This document shows, in pieces, positions 25,809 to 34,573 of a stretch of DNA of 64,000 bases (position 1 is its first letter; each line of letters opens with the position of its first letter). The position numbers and the translations under genes are program-made. The DNA lies in contig JAFPZY010000015.1 of assembly GCA_017417025.1 (NCBI GenBank), positions 1 to 64,000 of the forward strand. Reading direction: 5' to 3'. This DNA comes from Paludibacteraceae bacterium (GTDB taxonomy: Bacteria > Bacteroidota > Bacteroidia > Bacteroidales > Paludibacteraceae). Below the pieces are notes generated by a model. The model did not search any database. It saw only the letters and a list, made by a program, of their open reading frames with translations, and was not told the origin of the DNA.

Positions 25809-25912
25809 GGACAGACAGCAGGCAGCAACGGCAGCAACGGCAGCAAACGGGCGGACGGCGGCAGACGGGCCGCGGCAAAAAAGACAAAAAAACTAAAATA
25901 CAAAATAAAACT

Positions 25913-27247
25913 ATGCAAATCAAACAATCGGAAATCAAAGACCTGCAGGCGGTGCTCACCATGACAGTGGAGCCCGCAGACTATCAGGAGAAAGTGGAGA
26001 AAGAACTGAAACAGCTTCGTCAGAAAGCCAATATCCCGGGCTTCCGTCCCGGCATGGTGCCCCTGGGCCTTGTGAAGAAAATGTACGGCAAGGGCGTGAT
26101 GGCGGAAGTGATAAACCGCGAAATAGGCTCTGAGCTCGGCAAGTACATCGAGGAGCAGAAACTTGCTATTCTTGGCGACCCGCTGCCCAACGAAGAACTG
26201 ACCCCGAAAGTGGACTTCGACAACGAGGACACCTTCACCTTCGCTTTCGACATTGCCGTCGCACCCGAGTTCGATGCCTGTCTCAACGGGCACAACAAGC
26301 TCACGTGGTACGACATAGACGTGACTGACGAGATGGTGCAGAAGCAGGTGGACAGCTATGCCAACCGCTTCGGCGAGTACGTGGAGGCTGACGATGTGAA
26401 GGAAGGCGACGTGCTGAAAGGCAGGCTGACCGAGCAGAAAGAGGGCGGCATGGTGAAAGAGAACGCGATGCTGAACCCGCAGTACATGAGAGACGAAGCA
26501 AGCCGCAAACTCTTTGCGGGCGCAAAGAAAGGCGACACAGTGACCTTCAGTCCGGCAAAAGCCTTCGACAGCGAAGTGGAGACGGCATCGCTGCTTGACA
26601 TAAAGAAAGACGAAGTGAAAGAGCATGAGGGCGACTTCACCTTCGAGATACAGGGTGTCACCCGGCACGAGAACGCCAAGATTGACGGCGAGCTGTTCGC
26701 AAAAGTGTATGGCGAGAACAACGTGAAGGACGAGGCCGATTTCCGCGCCCGCGTCAAAGCCGAGATAGAGGAGAACATGGCAGAAGACTCGAAGTACAAG
26801 TTCGGCCTGGATGCCAAAGAGGCGGTGATGAAGAAAATGGAGAAAGTGGAGCTGCCCGAAGCCTTCCTCCGCCGCTGGGTGAAAGCCACCAACGAGAAGA
26901 TGACTGACGAGGAACTTGACCGCGACTTCCCCAAGATGCTGGAAGAGCTGAAGTGGCACCTTGCCAAAGACCAAATGATGAAGCGCTTCGACATCAAGGT
27001 GGAGAAAGAGGACGTAGAGGCCTACGCCAGAGAGGTGGCCAGGATACAGTTCATGCAGTACGGGCTGATGCACGTGGACGAGCAGTACCTGACCAACTTC
27101 GCCAACGAGATGCTGAAGAAGGAAGACCAGCTGCGCGGCATAGTGGAGCGCGTGAGCGAGAACAAGATTTACGAGGCTCTGAAAGGCGTTGCCAAAGTGG
27201 AGAAAAAGACAGTGTCGCACGAGGAGTTCGGCAAGATGTTCCAATAA
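25913..27247 (+). CDS. tig: Trigger factor
   Basis: Trigger factor binds the ribosome exit tunnel and folds nascent proteins. The 444-residue protein has the ribosome-binding N-terminal domain with the signature NIPGFRPGMVP (about 39-49, family form GFRxGxxP). A degenerate FKBP-type isomerase domain (about 150-245) and a helical C-terminal chaperone domain follow. The length is normal. It has a long leader with imperfect repeats and is followed after 39 bp by the acid phosphatase gene, not by the usual clpP-clpX pair. Confidence 0.95.
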   Translation: MQIKQSEIKDLQAVLTMTVEPADYQEKVEKELKQLRQKANIPGFRPGMVPLGLVKKMYGKGVMAEVINREIGSELGKYIEEQKLAILGDPLPNEELTPKVDFDNEDTFTFAFDIAVAPEFDACLNGHNKLTWYDIDVTDEMVQKQVDSYANRFGEYVEADDVKEGDVLKGRLTEQKEGGMVKENAMLNPQYMRDEASRKLFAGAKKGDTVTFSPAKAFDSEVETASLLDIKKDEVKEHEGDFTFEIQGVTRHENAKIDGELFAKVYGENNVKDEADFRARVKAEIEENMAEDSKYKFGLDAKEAVMKKMEKVELPEAFLRRWVKATNEKMTDEELDRDFPKMLEELKWHLAKDQMMKRFDIKVEKEDVEAYAREVARIQFMQYGLMHVDEQYLTNFANEMLKKEDQLRGIVERVSENKIYEALKGVAKVEKKTVSHEEFGKMFQ

Positions 27248-27286
27248 ACCGGCCTGTACCCGTAACCGACAAACATCAGAAAAGAT

Positions 27287-27997
27287 ATGAAAACACGTCA
27301 CATGGTGCTGCTGCTTCTGTTGCTGCCCTTTGCGGCGGCTGCAGCGGGCCCGAAAATCTACATGGACAAGTCGCAGATGCCTGATGCGCTGCTGTTTCTG
27401 CCGACCCCTCCTGACTCGTCCTACATGCTTATGGCGGGCGACTACGGCCGTTACTGGTGGGGCAAGAGCCTTCGCTCAACTGAGCGCGGTGAGCGTGCAA
27501 GGGAGGACGCGCAGTGCAATGCCGACTACTTCTGCCGCATCTTCTCGGAGCCGATGGGGATAACGCTTTCCAAAGAGCGCACGCCGGCTATCTACGAGCT
27601 GCTTGAGCGCTCGGTGCAGACCATCGACCAGTGCGACCATCACGCCAAAGACCAATACATGCGCCGCCGGCCCTACATGGTGTTCGCGGAGCCTACATTG
27701 GTGCCCGCCGACGAGGAGGTGCTGTCGAAAAACGGCTCTTACCCCTCGGGGCACACGGTGTGCGGCTGGAGCTGCGCTCTGCTGCTGGCGGAGATAAACC
27801 CCGATGCGGCAAACGAGATTTTCAAGGTGGGCTATGAGTACGGGCAGAGCCGCGTCATAGCAGGCTTCCACTGGCAGAGCGACGTGGACGCGGGGCGGGC
27901 TGCGGCCTCGGCTGGTTATGCCGTGCTGCACACCAACGGGGAGTTCCAGTTGCAGATGAAACGTGCGAAACGCGAGTTCGCCGGCAAAAAACACTGA
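27287..27997 (+). CDS. Class A acid phosphatase (PAP2 superfamily), secreted
   Basis: A 236-residue periplasmic phosphatase of the PhoN/PhoC type that removes phosphate from a range of monoesters. The signal peptide is about residues 1-20. The three-part active-site signature is complete: KDQYMRRRP, SYPSGHT, and GQSRVIAGFHWQSDVDAG, with the catalytic histidine in each of the last two parts. It stops 1 bp before the ATG of the mpl-like gene. Confidence 0.9.
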   Translation: MKTRHMVLLLLLLPFAAAAAGPKIYMDKSQMPDALLFLPTPPDSSYMLMAGDYGRYWWGKSLRSTERGERAREDAQCNADYFCRIFSEPMGITLSKERTPAIYELLERSVQTIDQCDHHAKDQYMRRRPYMVFAEPTLVPADEEVLSKNGSYPSGHTVCGWSCALLLAEINPDAANEIFKVGYEYGQSRVIAGFHWQSDVDAGRAAASAGYAVLHTNGEFQLQMKRAKREFAGKKH

Positions 27998-27998
27998 G

Positions 27999-29327
27999 AT
28001 GCGCATACACTTCATAGCCATAGGCGGTGCGGCGATGCACAACCTTGCAATGGCGGTTGCCGCCAAACAGGGGTACACGGTGACAGGTTCGGACGACGAG
28101 ATCTTCGACCCTGCACTCACCCACCTGCGCGAAGCGGGCCTGCTGCCTGCCTCCATGGGCTGGCATCCGGAGCTGATAACGAAGGACATAGATGCGGTCA
28201 TACTGGGCATGCACGCCCGTGAGGACAACCCCGAACTGAAGCGTGCACGCGAACTGGGGCTGCGCATCTACTCCTTCCCCGAGTACCTCTACGAGCAGAC
28301 GCGCGACAAGACGCGCATAGTGGTGGCCGGCAGCCACGGCAAAACGACCACCACGGCTATGATTCTGCACGTGCTGCGCCGGCTGGGCATAGAGGCTGAC
28401 TACATGGTCGGGGCGCAGATAGAGGGCTTCGGGCGCATGGTGCGCCTGAGCGACACTGCGCGCTATGCGGTGTTTGAGGGGGACGAGTACCTCACTTCGC
28501 CGCTTGACCTGAGGAGCAAGTTCCTCTGGTACCACCCGCACGTGGCAGTCATAACCGGCATAGCGTGGGACCACATCAATGTTTTCCCCACCTTCCCCGA
28601 GTACGTGGAGACGTTCAGGAAATTTGCTGATTCGATAGAGCCTGACGGCCGCCTCATCTATTTCGGGGGCGACGAGAACCTGTGCCGCATAGCCTCCAAT
28701 GCGCGTGCGGACATCACGTGCGTGTCATATAAGGAGTATGACGGCAGTGTGGAGATGGGCGTTTTCGGCCGTCACAACATGCAGAACCTGCAGGCGGCGT
28801 GCCTTGCCTGCGGCGCGATAGGCGTGAAGGCGGACGACTTCTACAAGGCGGCTGCGTCCTTCACGGGAGCTGCCAACCGGCTTGAGAAGATAGCCGAGAC
28901 TGCAGGCAGCGTGGCATACAGGGACTTTGCACATTCGCCATCCAAGCTGAAAGCTACGGTGCAGGCAGTGCGTGAGCACCACCCTGACAAGCAGCTGGTT
29001 GCGTGCATGGAGCTGCACACCTTCTCGAGCCTGATGGCTGACTTCCTGCCGCAGTACAAAGGCTGTATGGCGGAGGCCGACAAGGCGTTTGTGTACTTCA
29101 ATCCGCACGTGATAGAGCACAAAAGACTCACGCCTATAACGGCGGACGAGGTGCGGCAGGCGTTTGGCACGGAAAATGTGGAGGTGTTTACAAGCAGCGC
29201 CGGTTTGCAGGAGCGTCTGCGCCGGCTGAACTACCGCAACAGCGTGCTGCTGCTGATGTCGTCCGGCACTTTCGACGGCATCGACTCGCGCAGCTTCGCC
29301 GGAGAACTGCTTGAACGAGACTGCTGA
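27999..29327 (+). CDS. mpl: UDP-N-acetylmuramate:L-alanyl-gamma-D-glutamyl-meso-diaminopimelate ligase-like (Mpl)
   Basis: Mpl recycles cell-wall tripeptide by joining it to UDP-MurNAc. The 442-residue Mur ligase has the Rossmann start RIHFIAIGGAAMHNLA, ATP-binding GSHGKTTTT near residue 110, the EGDEYLTSPLD motif typical of Mpl, WDHINVFPT, and the C-terminal ligase domain (DFAHSPSKLKATVQAV, THTFSS-like LHTFSSLM). A longer frame starts at 27963, but the ATG at 27999 begins the conserved fold just after the phosphatase stop. MurC is the alternative, but the GDEY and AHSP motifs favour Mpl. Confidence 0.9.
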   Translation: MRIHFIAIGGAAMHNLAMAVAAKQGYTVTGSDDEIFDPALTHLREAGLLPASMGWHPELITKDIDAVILGMHAREDNPELKRARELGLRIYSFPEYLYEQTRDKTRIVVAGSHGKTTTTAMILHVLRRLGIEADYMVGAQIEGFGRMVRLSDTARYAVFEGDEYLTSPLDLRSKFLWYHPHVAVITGIAWDHINVFPTFPEYVETFRKFADSIEPDGRLIYFGGDENLCRIASNARADITCVSYKEYDGSVEMGVFGRHNMQNLQAACLACGAIGVKADDFYKAAASFTGAANRLEKIAETAGSVAYRDFAHSPSKLKATVQAVREHHPDKQLVACMELHTFSSLMADFLPQYKGCMAEADKAFVYFNPHVIEHKRLTPITADEVRQAFGTENVEVFTSSAGLQERLRRLNYRNSVLLLMSSGTFDGIDSRSFAGELLERDC

Positions 29328-29351
29328 TACCAACCAATCCGCTATAGACCA

Positions 29352-29780
29352 ATGACTAAGCAAGAGAGACGCGACTACCTGTACATGCGCATGGCGCGCA
29401 CCTGGTCAGAAAACTCCTACTGCGTCCGCCGCAAGGTGGGGGCGCTGCTCGTAAAGAACCAGATGATAATCTCCGACGGCTACAACGGCACCCCGAGCGG
29501 ATTCGAAAACAAATGCGAGGACGAGAACAACGTGAGTTACCCCTATGTGCTTCATGCAGAGGCTAATGCCATAACCAAAGTGGCGCGGAGCAACAACTCG
29601 GCCGACGGCGCGACGCTGTATGTGACGGCGAGCCCGTGCCTCGAGTGCTCGAAGCTGATTATACAGTCGGGCATCAGGCGGGTGGTCTATGGCGAGAGAT
29701 ACCGCATCACCGACGGCATCGACCTGCTGCAAAAAGCGGGAATAGAGGTTGTGGAACTGAAAGAAACTGACGAAATATGA
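29352..29780 (+). CDS. Deoxycytidylate (dCMP) deaminase family protein
   Basis: A 142-residue zinc deaminase, likely converting dCMP to dUMP for thymidylate supply. It has the metal-binding HAEANA (about residue 68) and PCLECSK (about 95), and the ComEB/dCMP deaminase start WSENSYCVRRKVGALLV and SDGYNGTPSGFENKCED. Its stop overlaps the ATG of the S41 protease gene by 4 bp, so the two are translated together. Confidence 0.9.
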   Translation: MTKQERRDYLYMRMARTWSENSYCVRRKVGALLVKNQMIISDGYNGTPSGFENKCEDENNVSYPYVLHAEANAITKVARSNNSADGATLYVTASPCLECSKLIIQSGIRRVVYGERYRITDGIDLLQKAGIEVVELKETDEI

Positions 29781-31402
29781 AAAAATACCTGCTTCCTACA
29801 CTGACAATCAGTGTGCTGCTGCTCGGCCTGCTGGTGGGCAACGCCGTTTCCAACAAAGCCAACGCCCAGCGGTTTGTTATCCGCAACGGGCAGATAGTGC
29901 AACAGCCGGAAAACAAAATCAACCAGTTGCTCCAGTTGCTGGAGCATGTATATGTGGAGCCTGTCAATGTCGATTCCATCACCGACGAGGCTATGGCGGA
30001 ACTGGTTCAGAAGCTTGACCCGCACTCGTCGTACATACCCAAGAAAGACCTTGAGATGGTGAACTCCGAGCTGTCGGCGTCGTTCTCGGGCATAGGCGTG
30101 CAGTTCAATATCCAGAGCGACACGGTGCGCATAGTGGCTGTCATAGCCGGCGGTCCGAGCGAAGGCGTGGGCGTTATGGCGGGCGACTGCATAGTGGAGG
30201 TGAACGACACGGCCTTCACCGGCAAGAAAATCAACAACGAGAAAGTGATGCATACGCTGCGGGGCGAAAAAGGGACGACGGTGAAGATAGGCGTGCGTCG
30301 TGCAGGTGAAGAGGAGACGCTCTATTTCACCATCACGCGGGGCGATATACCGGTGCACTCGGTGGACGCGAAGTTCATCGCCGAAACGCCCAAGACAAAG
30401 AAGAAAGTGGGCTTTGTGCGTGTAAACAAGTTCGGCGAAGGCACCTACGACGAGTTCATCGGCGCACTTAACGAGCTGAAGAACAAGGGCGCGGAGTCAT
30501 ACATCATCGACCTTCGCGAGAACTCCGGCGGTTTCATGCAGGAGGCGATAAAGATGGCTAACGAGTTTCTCGCTTCGGGCGACCTCATAGTGTATGCGCA
30601 GGGACGTGCCTATCCGCGCATGGAGTCGTTTGCCAACGGAGGAGGGCGCTTCAAGAAAGTGCCGCTTGTGGTGCTCATTGACGACTTCTCGGCCAGTGCG
30701 AGCGAGATTTTTGCTGGAGCCATGCAGGACAACGACCGCGCGACAATAGTAGGCCGCCGCTCGTTTGGCAAAGGGCTGGTGCAGCAGCAGATGCCTTTTG
30801 AGGACGGGAGCGCCGTGCGCCTGACTGTCGCACGGTACTACATCCCCTCGGGGCGCTGCATACAGAAGCCTTACAAAATGGGCGGAAAAGAGGACTACGA
30901 CAAAGACCTCTGGGAGCGTTTCGAGCACGGCGAGGACTTCACCGCCGACAGCATTCACTACGAGGACACCACCGTTTATCTGACCAAGAACGGACGCGTG
31001 GTGCACGGAGGCGGAGGCATAATGCCCGACATCTTCGTCGGCCGCGACACAACGCTCTATACCAAGTACTTCAACCGCGTGGCCAACCGCGCTTACACCT
31101 ACCAGTTCGCCTTCCGCTACACCGACCGCCACCGCAAGGAGCTGGCCGGGTACAAGGACTGGCAGTCGCTTGAGAAGCACCTGCGGGCTGCCGGATGGCT
31201 GCCGGAGTTCGTAGGCTTCTGCAAAGAGAAAGGCGTGGAGCCGGTGGAGGAGGACATACGGAAGTCGCAACCGCTGATTGAGCGGCTGGTGAATGCCTAC
31301 ATAGTGCGGAACATGCTGGGCGACGAGGGCTTCTTCCCGCTCTTCGAGCGTGACGACGACATAACCAAACGGGCGCTGCTCTTCATCGATGAACAGCATT
31401 GA
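29777..31402 (+). CDS. C-terminal processing peptidase, S41 family
   Basis: A 541-residue exported serine protease of the CtpA/Prc type that trims or degrades envelope proteins. The N-terminus is a signal peptide or membrane anchor (about 5-25). A PDZ domain (about 90-175: ASFSGIGVQFNIQSD, VMAGDCIVEVND) precedes the S41 catalytic core, with the Ser in DDFSASASEIFAGAMQD (about 308) and the Lys in RRSFGKGLVQ (about 333). The C-terminal ~150 residues are a charged extension. It overlaps the deaminase gene by 4 bp. Confidence 0.93.
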   Translation: MKKYLLPTLTISVLLLGLLVGNAVSNKANAQRFVIRNGQIVQQPENKINQLLQLLEHVYVEPVNVDSITDEAMAELVQKLDPHSSYIPKKDLEMVNSELSASFSGIGVQFNIQSDTVRIVAVIAGGPSEGVGVMAGDCIVEVNDTAFTGKKINNEKVMHTLRGEKGTTVKIGVRRAGEEETLYFTITRGDIPVHSVDAKFIAETPKTKKKVGFVRVNKFGEGTYDEFIGALNELKNKGAESYIIDLRENSGGFMQEAIKMANEFLASGDLIVYAQGRAYPRMESFANGGGRFKKVPLVVLIDDFSASASEIFAGAMQDNDRATIVGRRSFGKGLVQQQMPFEDGSAVRLTVARYYIPSGRCIQKPYKMGGKEDYDKDLWERFEHGEDFTADSIHYEDTTVYLTKNGRVVHGGGGIMPDIFVGRDTTLYTKYFNRVANRAYTYQFAFRYTDRHRKELAGYKDWQSLEKHLRAAGWLPEFVGFCKEKGVEPVEEDIRKSQPLIERLVNAYIVRNMLGDEGFFPLFERDDDITKRALLFIDEQH

Positions 31403-31442
31403 CCATATAAACAAACATTAACCATATAAAACCAACATCATT

Positions 31443-32174
31443 ATGAAAGAACTTTGGAAGTATCTGATTATCGGCTGCTCGGTCATAATCAGCGTAATCG
31501 TGCTCTCGTTTGCCATTACCTACTACGGGCGCAGCAAAGACACTATCGCCGTCACAGGTCTGGGAGAAACCACCTTTACCAGCGACATGATTGTATGGAG
31601 CGGCATGATAACCGCGGACAATTATGATAAACTTGCCGGCTACAAGCAGATTGAAAACGACAGAAATACTGTGCTCAAATATTTGAAGAACAACGGTATA
31701 AGCGAGGACGAGGTGACCTTTGCCTTCATCAACTCCACTACGCGCTTCACCTCTGTCTATAACGACGAGGGCAAATACACCGGCGACCGCTTTATAGGCT
31801 ACCGCTTCACGCAGGACTTCACTATTACCAGCAACGACGTGGAGAAGGTTGAGCGCATCTCGCGCGAGATTTCGTCGCTCATATCGCAGAACATCGACAT
31901 CGACTCCTATACCCCCGAGTACTACTACACCAAGCTTGACGACCTGAAGCTGGAGCTGATAGAGAAAGCGTCGCGCGACGCACGTCTCCGCGCGGAGAAG
32001 ATTGTGGAGAACGCCGGCGCACACCTCGGCAAAGCGAGCAATGCGCGCCTCGGTGTGTTCCAGATTACGGCTGTGAACGGCGACGAGGACTACAGCTACG
32101 GAGGCACTTTCAACACTTCGAGCAAGGAGAAGAAAGCCCGCATCACGGTGCGCATGGAGTACAAACTGCGCTGA
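31443..32174 (+). CDS. SIMPL-domain (DUF541) exported protein
   Basis: A 243-residue protein with an N-terminal membrane anchor or signal (IIGCSVIISVIVLSFAI) and a SIMPL/DUF541 domain. ITVTGLGE-type opening AVTGLGETTFTSD is followed by YKQIENDRNTVLKYLKNNGIS, FTQDFTITSNDVEKV and the C-terminal KASRDARLRAEKIVENAGAHLGKASNARLG. Family members are periplasmic oligomers of uncertain role. It may be cotranscribed with the protease, 40 bp upstream. Confidence 0.85.
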   Translation: MKELWKYLIIGCSVIISVIVLSFAITYYGRSKDTIAVTGLGETTFTSDMIVWSGMITADNYDKLAGYKQIENDRNTVLKYLKNNGISEDEVTFAFINSTTRFTSVYNDEGKYTGDRFIGYRFTQDFTITSNDVEKVERISREISSLISQNIDIDSYTPEYYYTKLDDLKLELIEKASRDARLRAEKIVENAGAHLGKASNARLGVFQITAVNGDEDYSYGGTFNTSSKEKKARITVRMEYKLR

Positions 32175-32254
32175 CAACAGCCGCTGCTGCCCCTTGCGCA
32201 AACGCCTGAAAACAAGCGGGGAACAAGAAAAAAAGACATAAAAGTGCACTTTTA

Positions 32255-32286
32255 TTTGCACAGTTCGATTTTTTGCAGTACCTTTG
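32255..32286 (+). promoter_or_regulatory. Promoter of tRNA-Pro
   Basis: TTTG 32255-32258, 20 nt, TACCTTTG 32279-32286. The tttgcacagttcg block matches the tRNA-Met promoter. Confidence 0.8.
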
Positions 32287-32314
32287 CACTCGCTTTCGCC
32301 CGAAAGAGAGGCGA

Positions 32315-32388
32315 CGGGATGTGGCGCAGTCCGGTAGCGCAACGGTCTGGGGGACCGGAGGTCGCAAGTTCAAATCTTGTCATCCCGA
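32315..32388 (+). tRNA. tRNA-Pro (GGG)
   Basis: A 74 nt cloverleaf: acceptor cgggatg/catcccg, D-arm gcgc/gcgc, anticodon loop ctggggg (GGG), T-arm around ttcaaat, discriminator A, no encoded CCA. Pair 27-43 is A-G, a tolerated mismatch. Confidence 0.93.
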
Positions 32389-32402
32389 CATAAAAAAGCA
32401 AG

Positions 32403-32431
32403 GCAACCAACCGAAAGAGTTGGTTGCTTCG
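32403..32431 (+). terminator. Terminator after tRNA-Pro
   Basis: 9 bp stem gcaaccaac/gttggttgc with loop cgaaaga, followed by ttcgttt. Confidence 0.8.
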
Positions 32432-32491
32432 TTTCATTTCATTGTCAGTGAGTGTTCGGCTTCGGTGCTTGTGGAAAAATATTCGATATGT

Positions 32492-32523
32492 CTTGCACAA
32501 GTGAAAATAAATCCCTACCTTTG
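32492..32523 (+). promoter_or_regulatory. Promoter of the MNT/HEPN pair
   Basis: CTTG 32492-32495, 20 nt, TACCTTTG 32516-32523; 26 nt to the ATG at 32550. Confidence 0.7.
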
Positions 32524-32549
32524 CAGCGGAATTTGGAAACTCCCTTATT

Positions 32550-32867
32550 ATGCCGAGCGCCGAAATACAAAATATGATTCCTGAAATACAGGCTTATCTA
32601 GCAACGCAGCCTGTAGAGCGGGCATATCTGTTCGGCTCCTGCTCGCGCGGCGAGGAGACTCCCGACAGCGATGTAGATTTGCTGGTCAGATACACTGACA
32701 GCGAGAGCCTGTCGCTGATGGACATAAGCCGGATGATGGTCAGTCTTGGCAAAAAACTCAACAGACGTGTGGATTTAATAGAAGAGGATTGTCTGCTTCC
32801 TTTTGCACAGGCATCTGCCAACCGCGACAAAATAAAGATATATGAGAGAAGCAATCAGAGATATTGA
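32550..32867 (+). CDS. mntA: MNT-type nucleotidyltransferase (MntA-like antitoxin)
   Basis: A 105-residue minimal nucleotidyltransferase. The core motif is GSCSRGEETPDSDVDLLV (about 34-51: GS-x2-RG-x5-SDxD), with a third carboxylate in RRVDLIEED near 75. In HEPN/MNT modules this protein AMPylates the HEPN toxin on a tyrosine and silences it. Its stop lies 26 bp inside the HEPN gene, the usual overlapping arrangement. The start could be the ATG at 32550 or at 32574. The region is AT-richer than the flanking housekeeping genes. Confidence 0.85.
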   Translation: MPSAEIQNMIPEIQAYLATQPVERAYLFGSCSRGEETPDSDVDLLVRYTDSESLSLMDISRMMVSLGKKLNRRVDLIEEDCLLPFAQASANRDKIKIYERSNQRY

Positions 32868-33212
32868 ACGTCTGCGTCATATTCTGGCCGCTATTGACAT
32901 GCTGCAAGACGGTGTAAGGCGTTTACAATAGAGCAGATTGAGAAAGAGCCTTTTATCTTTTACGGCATTGTCAAGCAGGTTGAGGTGATAGGCGAAGCGA
33001 CTTATATGCTGACAAAGGAATTCCGCAATACGCATCCGGATACGGAATGGGATGTGATTGAAGGTATGCGGCATGTATTGGTGCATGGTTATTATTCTAT
33101 AACTCCAAACAAGGTGTGGAATGTCATAGAGAAGGATTTACCTGTTCTTCGCCCGCAGATTGAGCGGTATATAGCAGAACTGGAGCAAGAGAAGGAGCAG
33201 GGGAAAGAGTGA
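32842..33212 (+). pseudogene. hepT: Frameshifted HEPN-domain (HepT/DUF86-like) toxin
   Basis: The ATG at 32842 begins MREAIRDIERLRHILAAIDML in the HepT style but hits a stop (tag) at about 32927. The rest, FTIEQIEKEPFIFYGIVKQV through IAELEQEKEQGKE, continues to 33212 in another frame; joining needs one extra base (or two fewer) between about 32902 and 32915. The second part keeps the HEPN RNase/AMPylation motif RHVLVHGYY (R-x4-H-x-Y). As sequenced, no full-length toxin can be made; a sequencing error is the alternative. Confidence 0.8.
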
Positions 33213-33637
33213 TAGAAGAGCAAGGAAAGGAATAAAACATAACCGTCACTCACAGACGTAAAAGAGGAGCGCCGATACCGGCAGCGTAAAAAAGCGGTGA
33301 CATAATGAGAAAGGCGTCTTACGCGCTTTGTTTTGGCTGGTTAGAATCTGGTAAATTCACGTATCCAAGACATTGCAGCATAGATGCTCATGGTGTGTAT
33401 TTTATGTACATGCACTTTTGTGCGTTAGTACAAGTACATACGGTGTGGGCTTCAGTGTTGCTTGTTCGGATACAAGGGCAATACCAGAGCCTTAACCAGC
33501 GGAACAGCAGCAATGTAGTCCCGCTTTTTTGTTGTGTAAATATTGGCTTCGTGTGTTGAAACCTATTGACAATTAGGATAGAGAAATGGTCTATAACAAA
33601 TAATTAAACTATTTATTAACCCAAAATTCAAACAACA
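33213..33637 (+). other. 425 bp gap with a possible structured RNA
   Basis: Contains the candidate RNA at about 33283-33535. The 84-codon frame 33305-33559 covers the same structured stretch and ends inside the T run, so I do not call it a gene. No TAnnTTTG promoter is visible. Confidence 0.4.
33283..33535 (+). ncRNA. Candidate structured RNA with terminator
   Basis: Several hairpins are visible: gtgttgc.ttgt/acaa.gg.gcaatac around 33451-33484, gtgtgta/tacatgcac-like pairing near 33395-33417, and a final agcgg..ccgct stem followed by six T (ends near 33532). The stretch looks unlike the coding DNA around it. I could not match it to tmRNA, RNase P, 6S or SRP RNA by their hallmark motifs. Low confidence. 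Confidence 0.3.
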
Positions 33638-34570
33638 ATGAAAAAAGTATTTTTACTTTCTTGTCTGCTGCTTGGCACAATGCTGACTTTTGCGCAAGAA
33701 ATAAAAAAAGTAGCAATCTTGGAAGTGGTTGACCGTGAAGGGCGACTTTCTTATAGTCAGAAACTATTACTGCGCAGTAATATGGCGCGCGCTGTGTCCA
33801 ACACTACTGGTTATGAAGCTTATGACCGCTCGGATGTAGATATGATTATGAGCGAGCAGGATTTCCAACGCACAGGACTGGTTAGTGATGCAGAAATCCG
33901 CAAATTAGGTGAAATGACGGGAGTTTCTCTTATCTTGGTAACTGAAGGTGTCCTGACAGGAGACAGCAAAATCTTTGTTAGTGCAAAGATACTGAATGTT
34001 GAAACAGCAAAAGTAGAGATGATGGATAATCTTAGCATGGGATTAGGAACCGAGGAAATACAGACCGGCTGCACGATATTAGCCCGTCGCTTGTTTGGTA
34101 TTACGGCGAGCAGTTCTGCAATGGAAAAATACAATATTGAGCGCATGGGACCAAATGAATATATTTATATGGGCAAATATATGGACCAAAAAGAATATGA
34201 AATGTTCTTGCGGAATAACTGCCCCAAAGCTTATGGACAATATCGTGTTGGCAAACAACTGATTAACGCCGGTTGGGGAGTTTTTGGTGGTGGTATGGCC
34301 GCCTTTGCCGGTGGTTGTGTTATGCTTGCTTTCATGAGAGAAAGTAGTGGCATGATTGACGAAGGTATAATGGGAGGAGGAATCGCTTTAATGGCTGCAG
34401 GAGGTGTCGTTGCTGCTGTTGGCGGCGGAACATTATTAGGAATTGGTTACAAAAAACGCAATAATGCCTATAAAATATATAACAACACTTGCGCATCATC
34501 TTCTGCTACTCCGCTGACATTTAATCTTACAGCAGGACAAAACGGTCTCGGAATAGCGATGCAGTTCTAA
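33638..34570 (+). CDS. CsgG-like envelope protein
   Basis: A 310-residue exported protein: signal peptide about 1-19 (ending TFAQ, no lipobox). A CsgG/TolB-like alpha-beta domain spans about 22-155 (KKVAILEVVDREG, YEAYDRSDVDMIMSEQDFQ, LILVTEGVLTGDSKIFVSAKILNVETAKV). A C-terminal part has two hydrophobic Gly/Ala-rich segments (about 210-230 and 245-270). Classical CsgG has a lipid anchor and a pore barrel; neither is clear here. It is followed after 3 bp by the LPP20-like gene, suggesting a two-protein unit. DNA is AT-rich compared with its neighbours. Confidence 0.65.
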   Translation: MKKVFLLSCLLLGTMLTFAQEIKKVAILEVVDREGRLSYSQKLLLRSNMARAVSNTTGYEAYDRSDVDMIMSEQDFQRTGLVSDAEIRKLGEMTGVSLILVTEGVLTGDSKIFVSAKILNVETAKVEMMDNLSMGLGTEEIQTGCTILARRLFGITASSSAMEKYNIERMGPNEYIYMGKYMDQKEYEMFLRNNCPKAYGQYRVGKQLINAGWGVFGGGMAAFAGGCVMLAFMRESSGMIDEGIMGGGIALMAAGGVVAAVGGGTLLGIGYKKRNNAYKIYNNTCASSSATPLTFNLTAGQNGLGIAMQF

Positions 34571-34573
34571 GCA

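Larger units (their letters stand above)
25302..25912 (+). other. 611 bp gap before tig
   Basis: It contains the hairpin at 25358-25383, the tig promoter at 25651-25682 and a ~220 nt leader with imperfect repeats. A 98-codon plus-strand frame (25374-25670) crosses this stretch without coding character. Confidence 0.6.

Noticed and set aside
25688..27301. 537-codon minus-strand open frame opposite trigger factor
   Set aside because: Shadow frame; trigger factor is well supported on the plus strand.
32842..33212. Programmed frameshift in the HEPN gene
   Set aside because: No slippery heptamer or downstream pseudoknot is apparent at 32902-32915; mutation or sequencing error is simpler.
33283..33535. 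SRP, 6S or tmRNA gene
   Set aside because: The ggaa..cagcag stretch recalls SRP domain IV but lacks its stem; no tRNA-like end for tmRNA and no clear 6S bubble.
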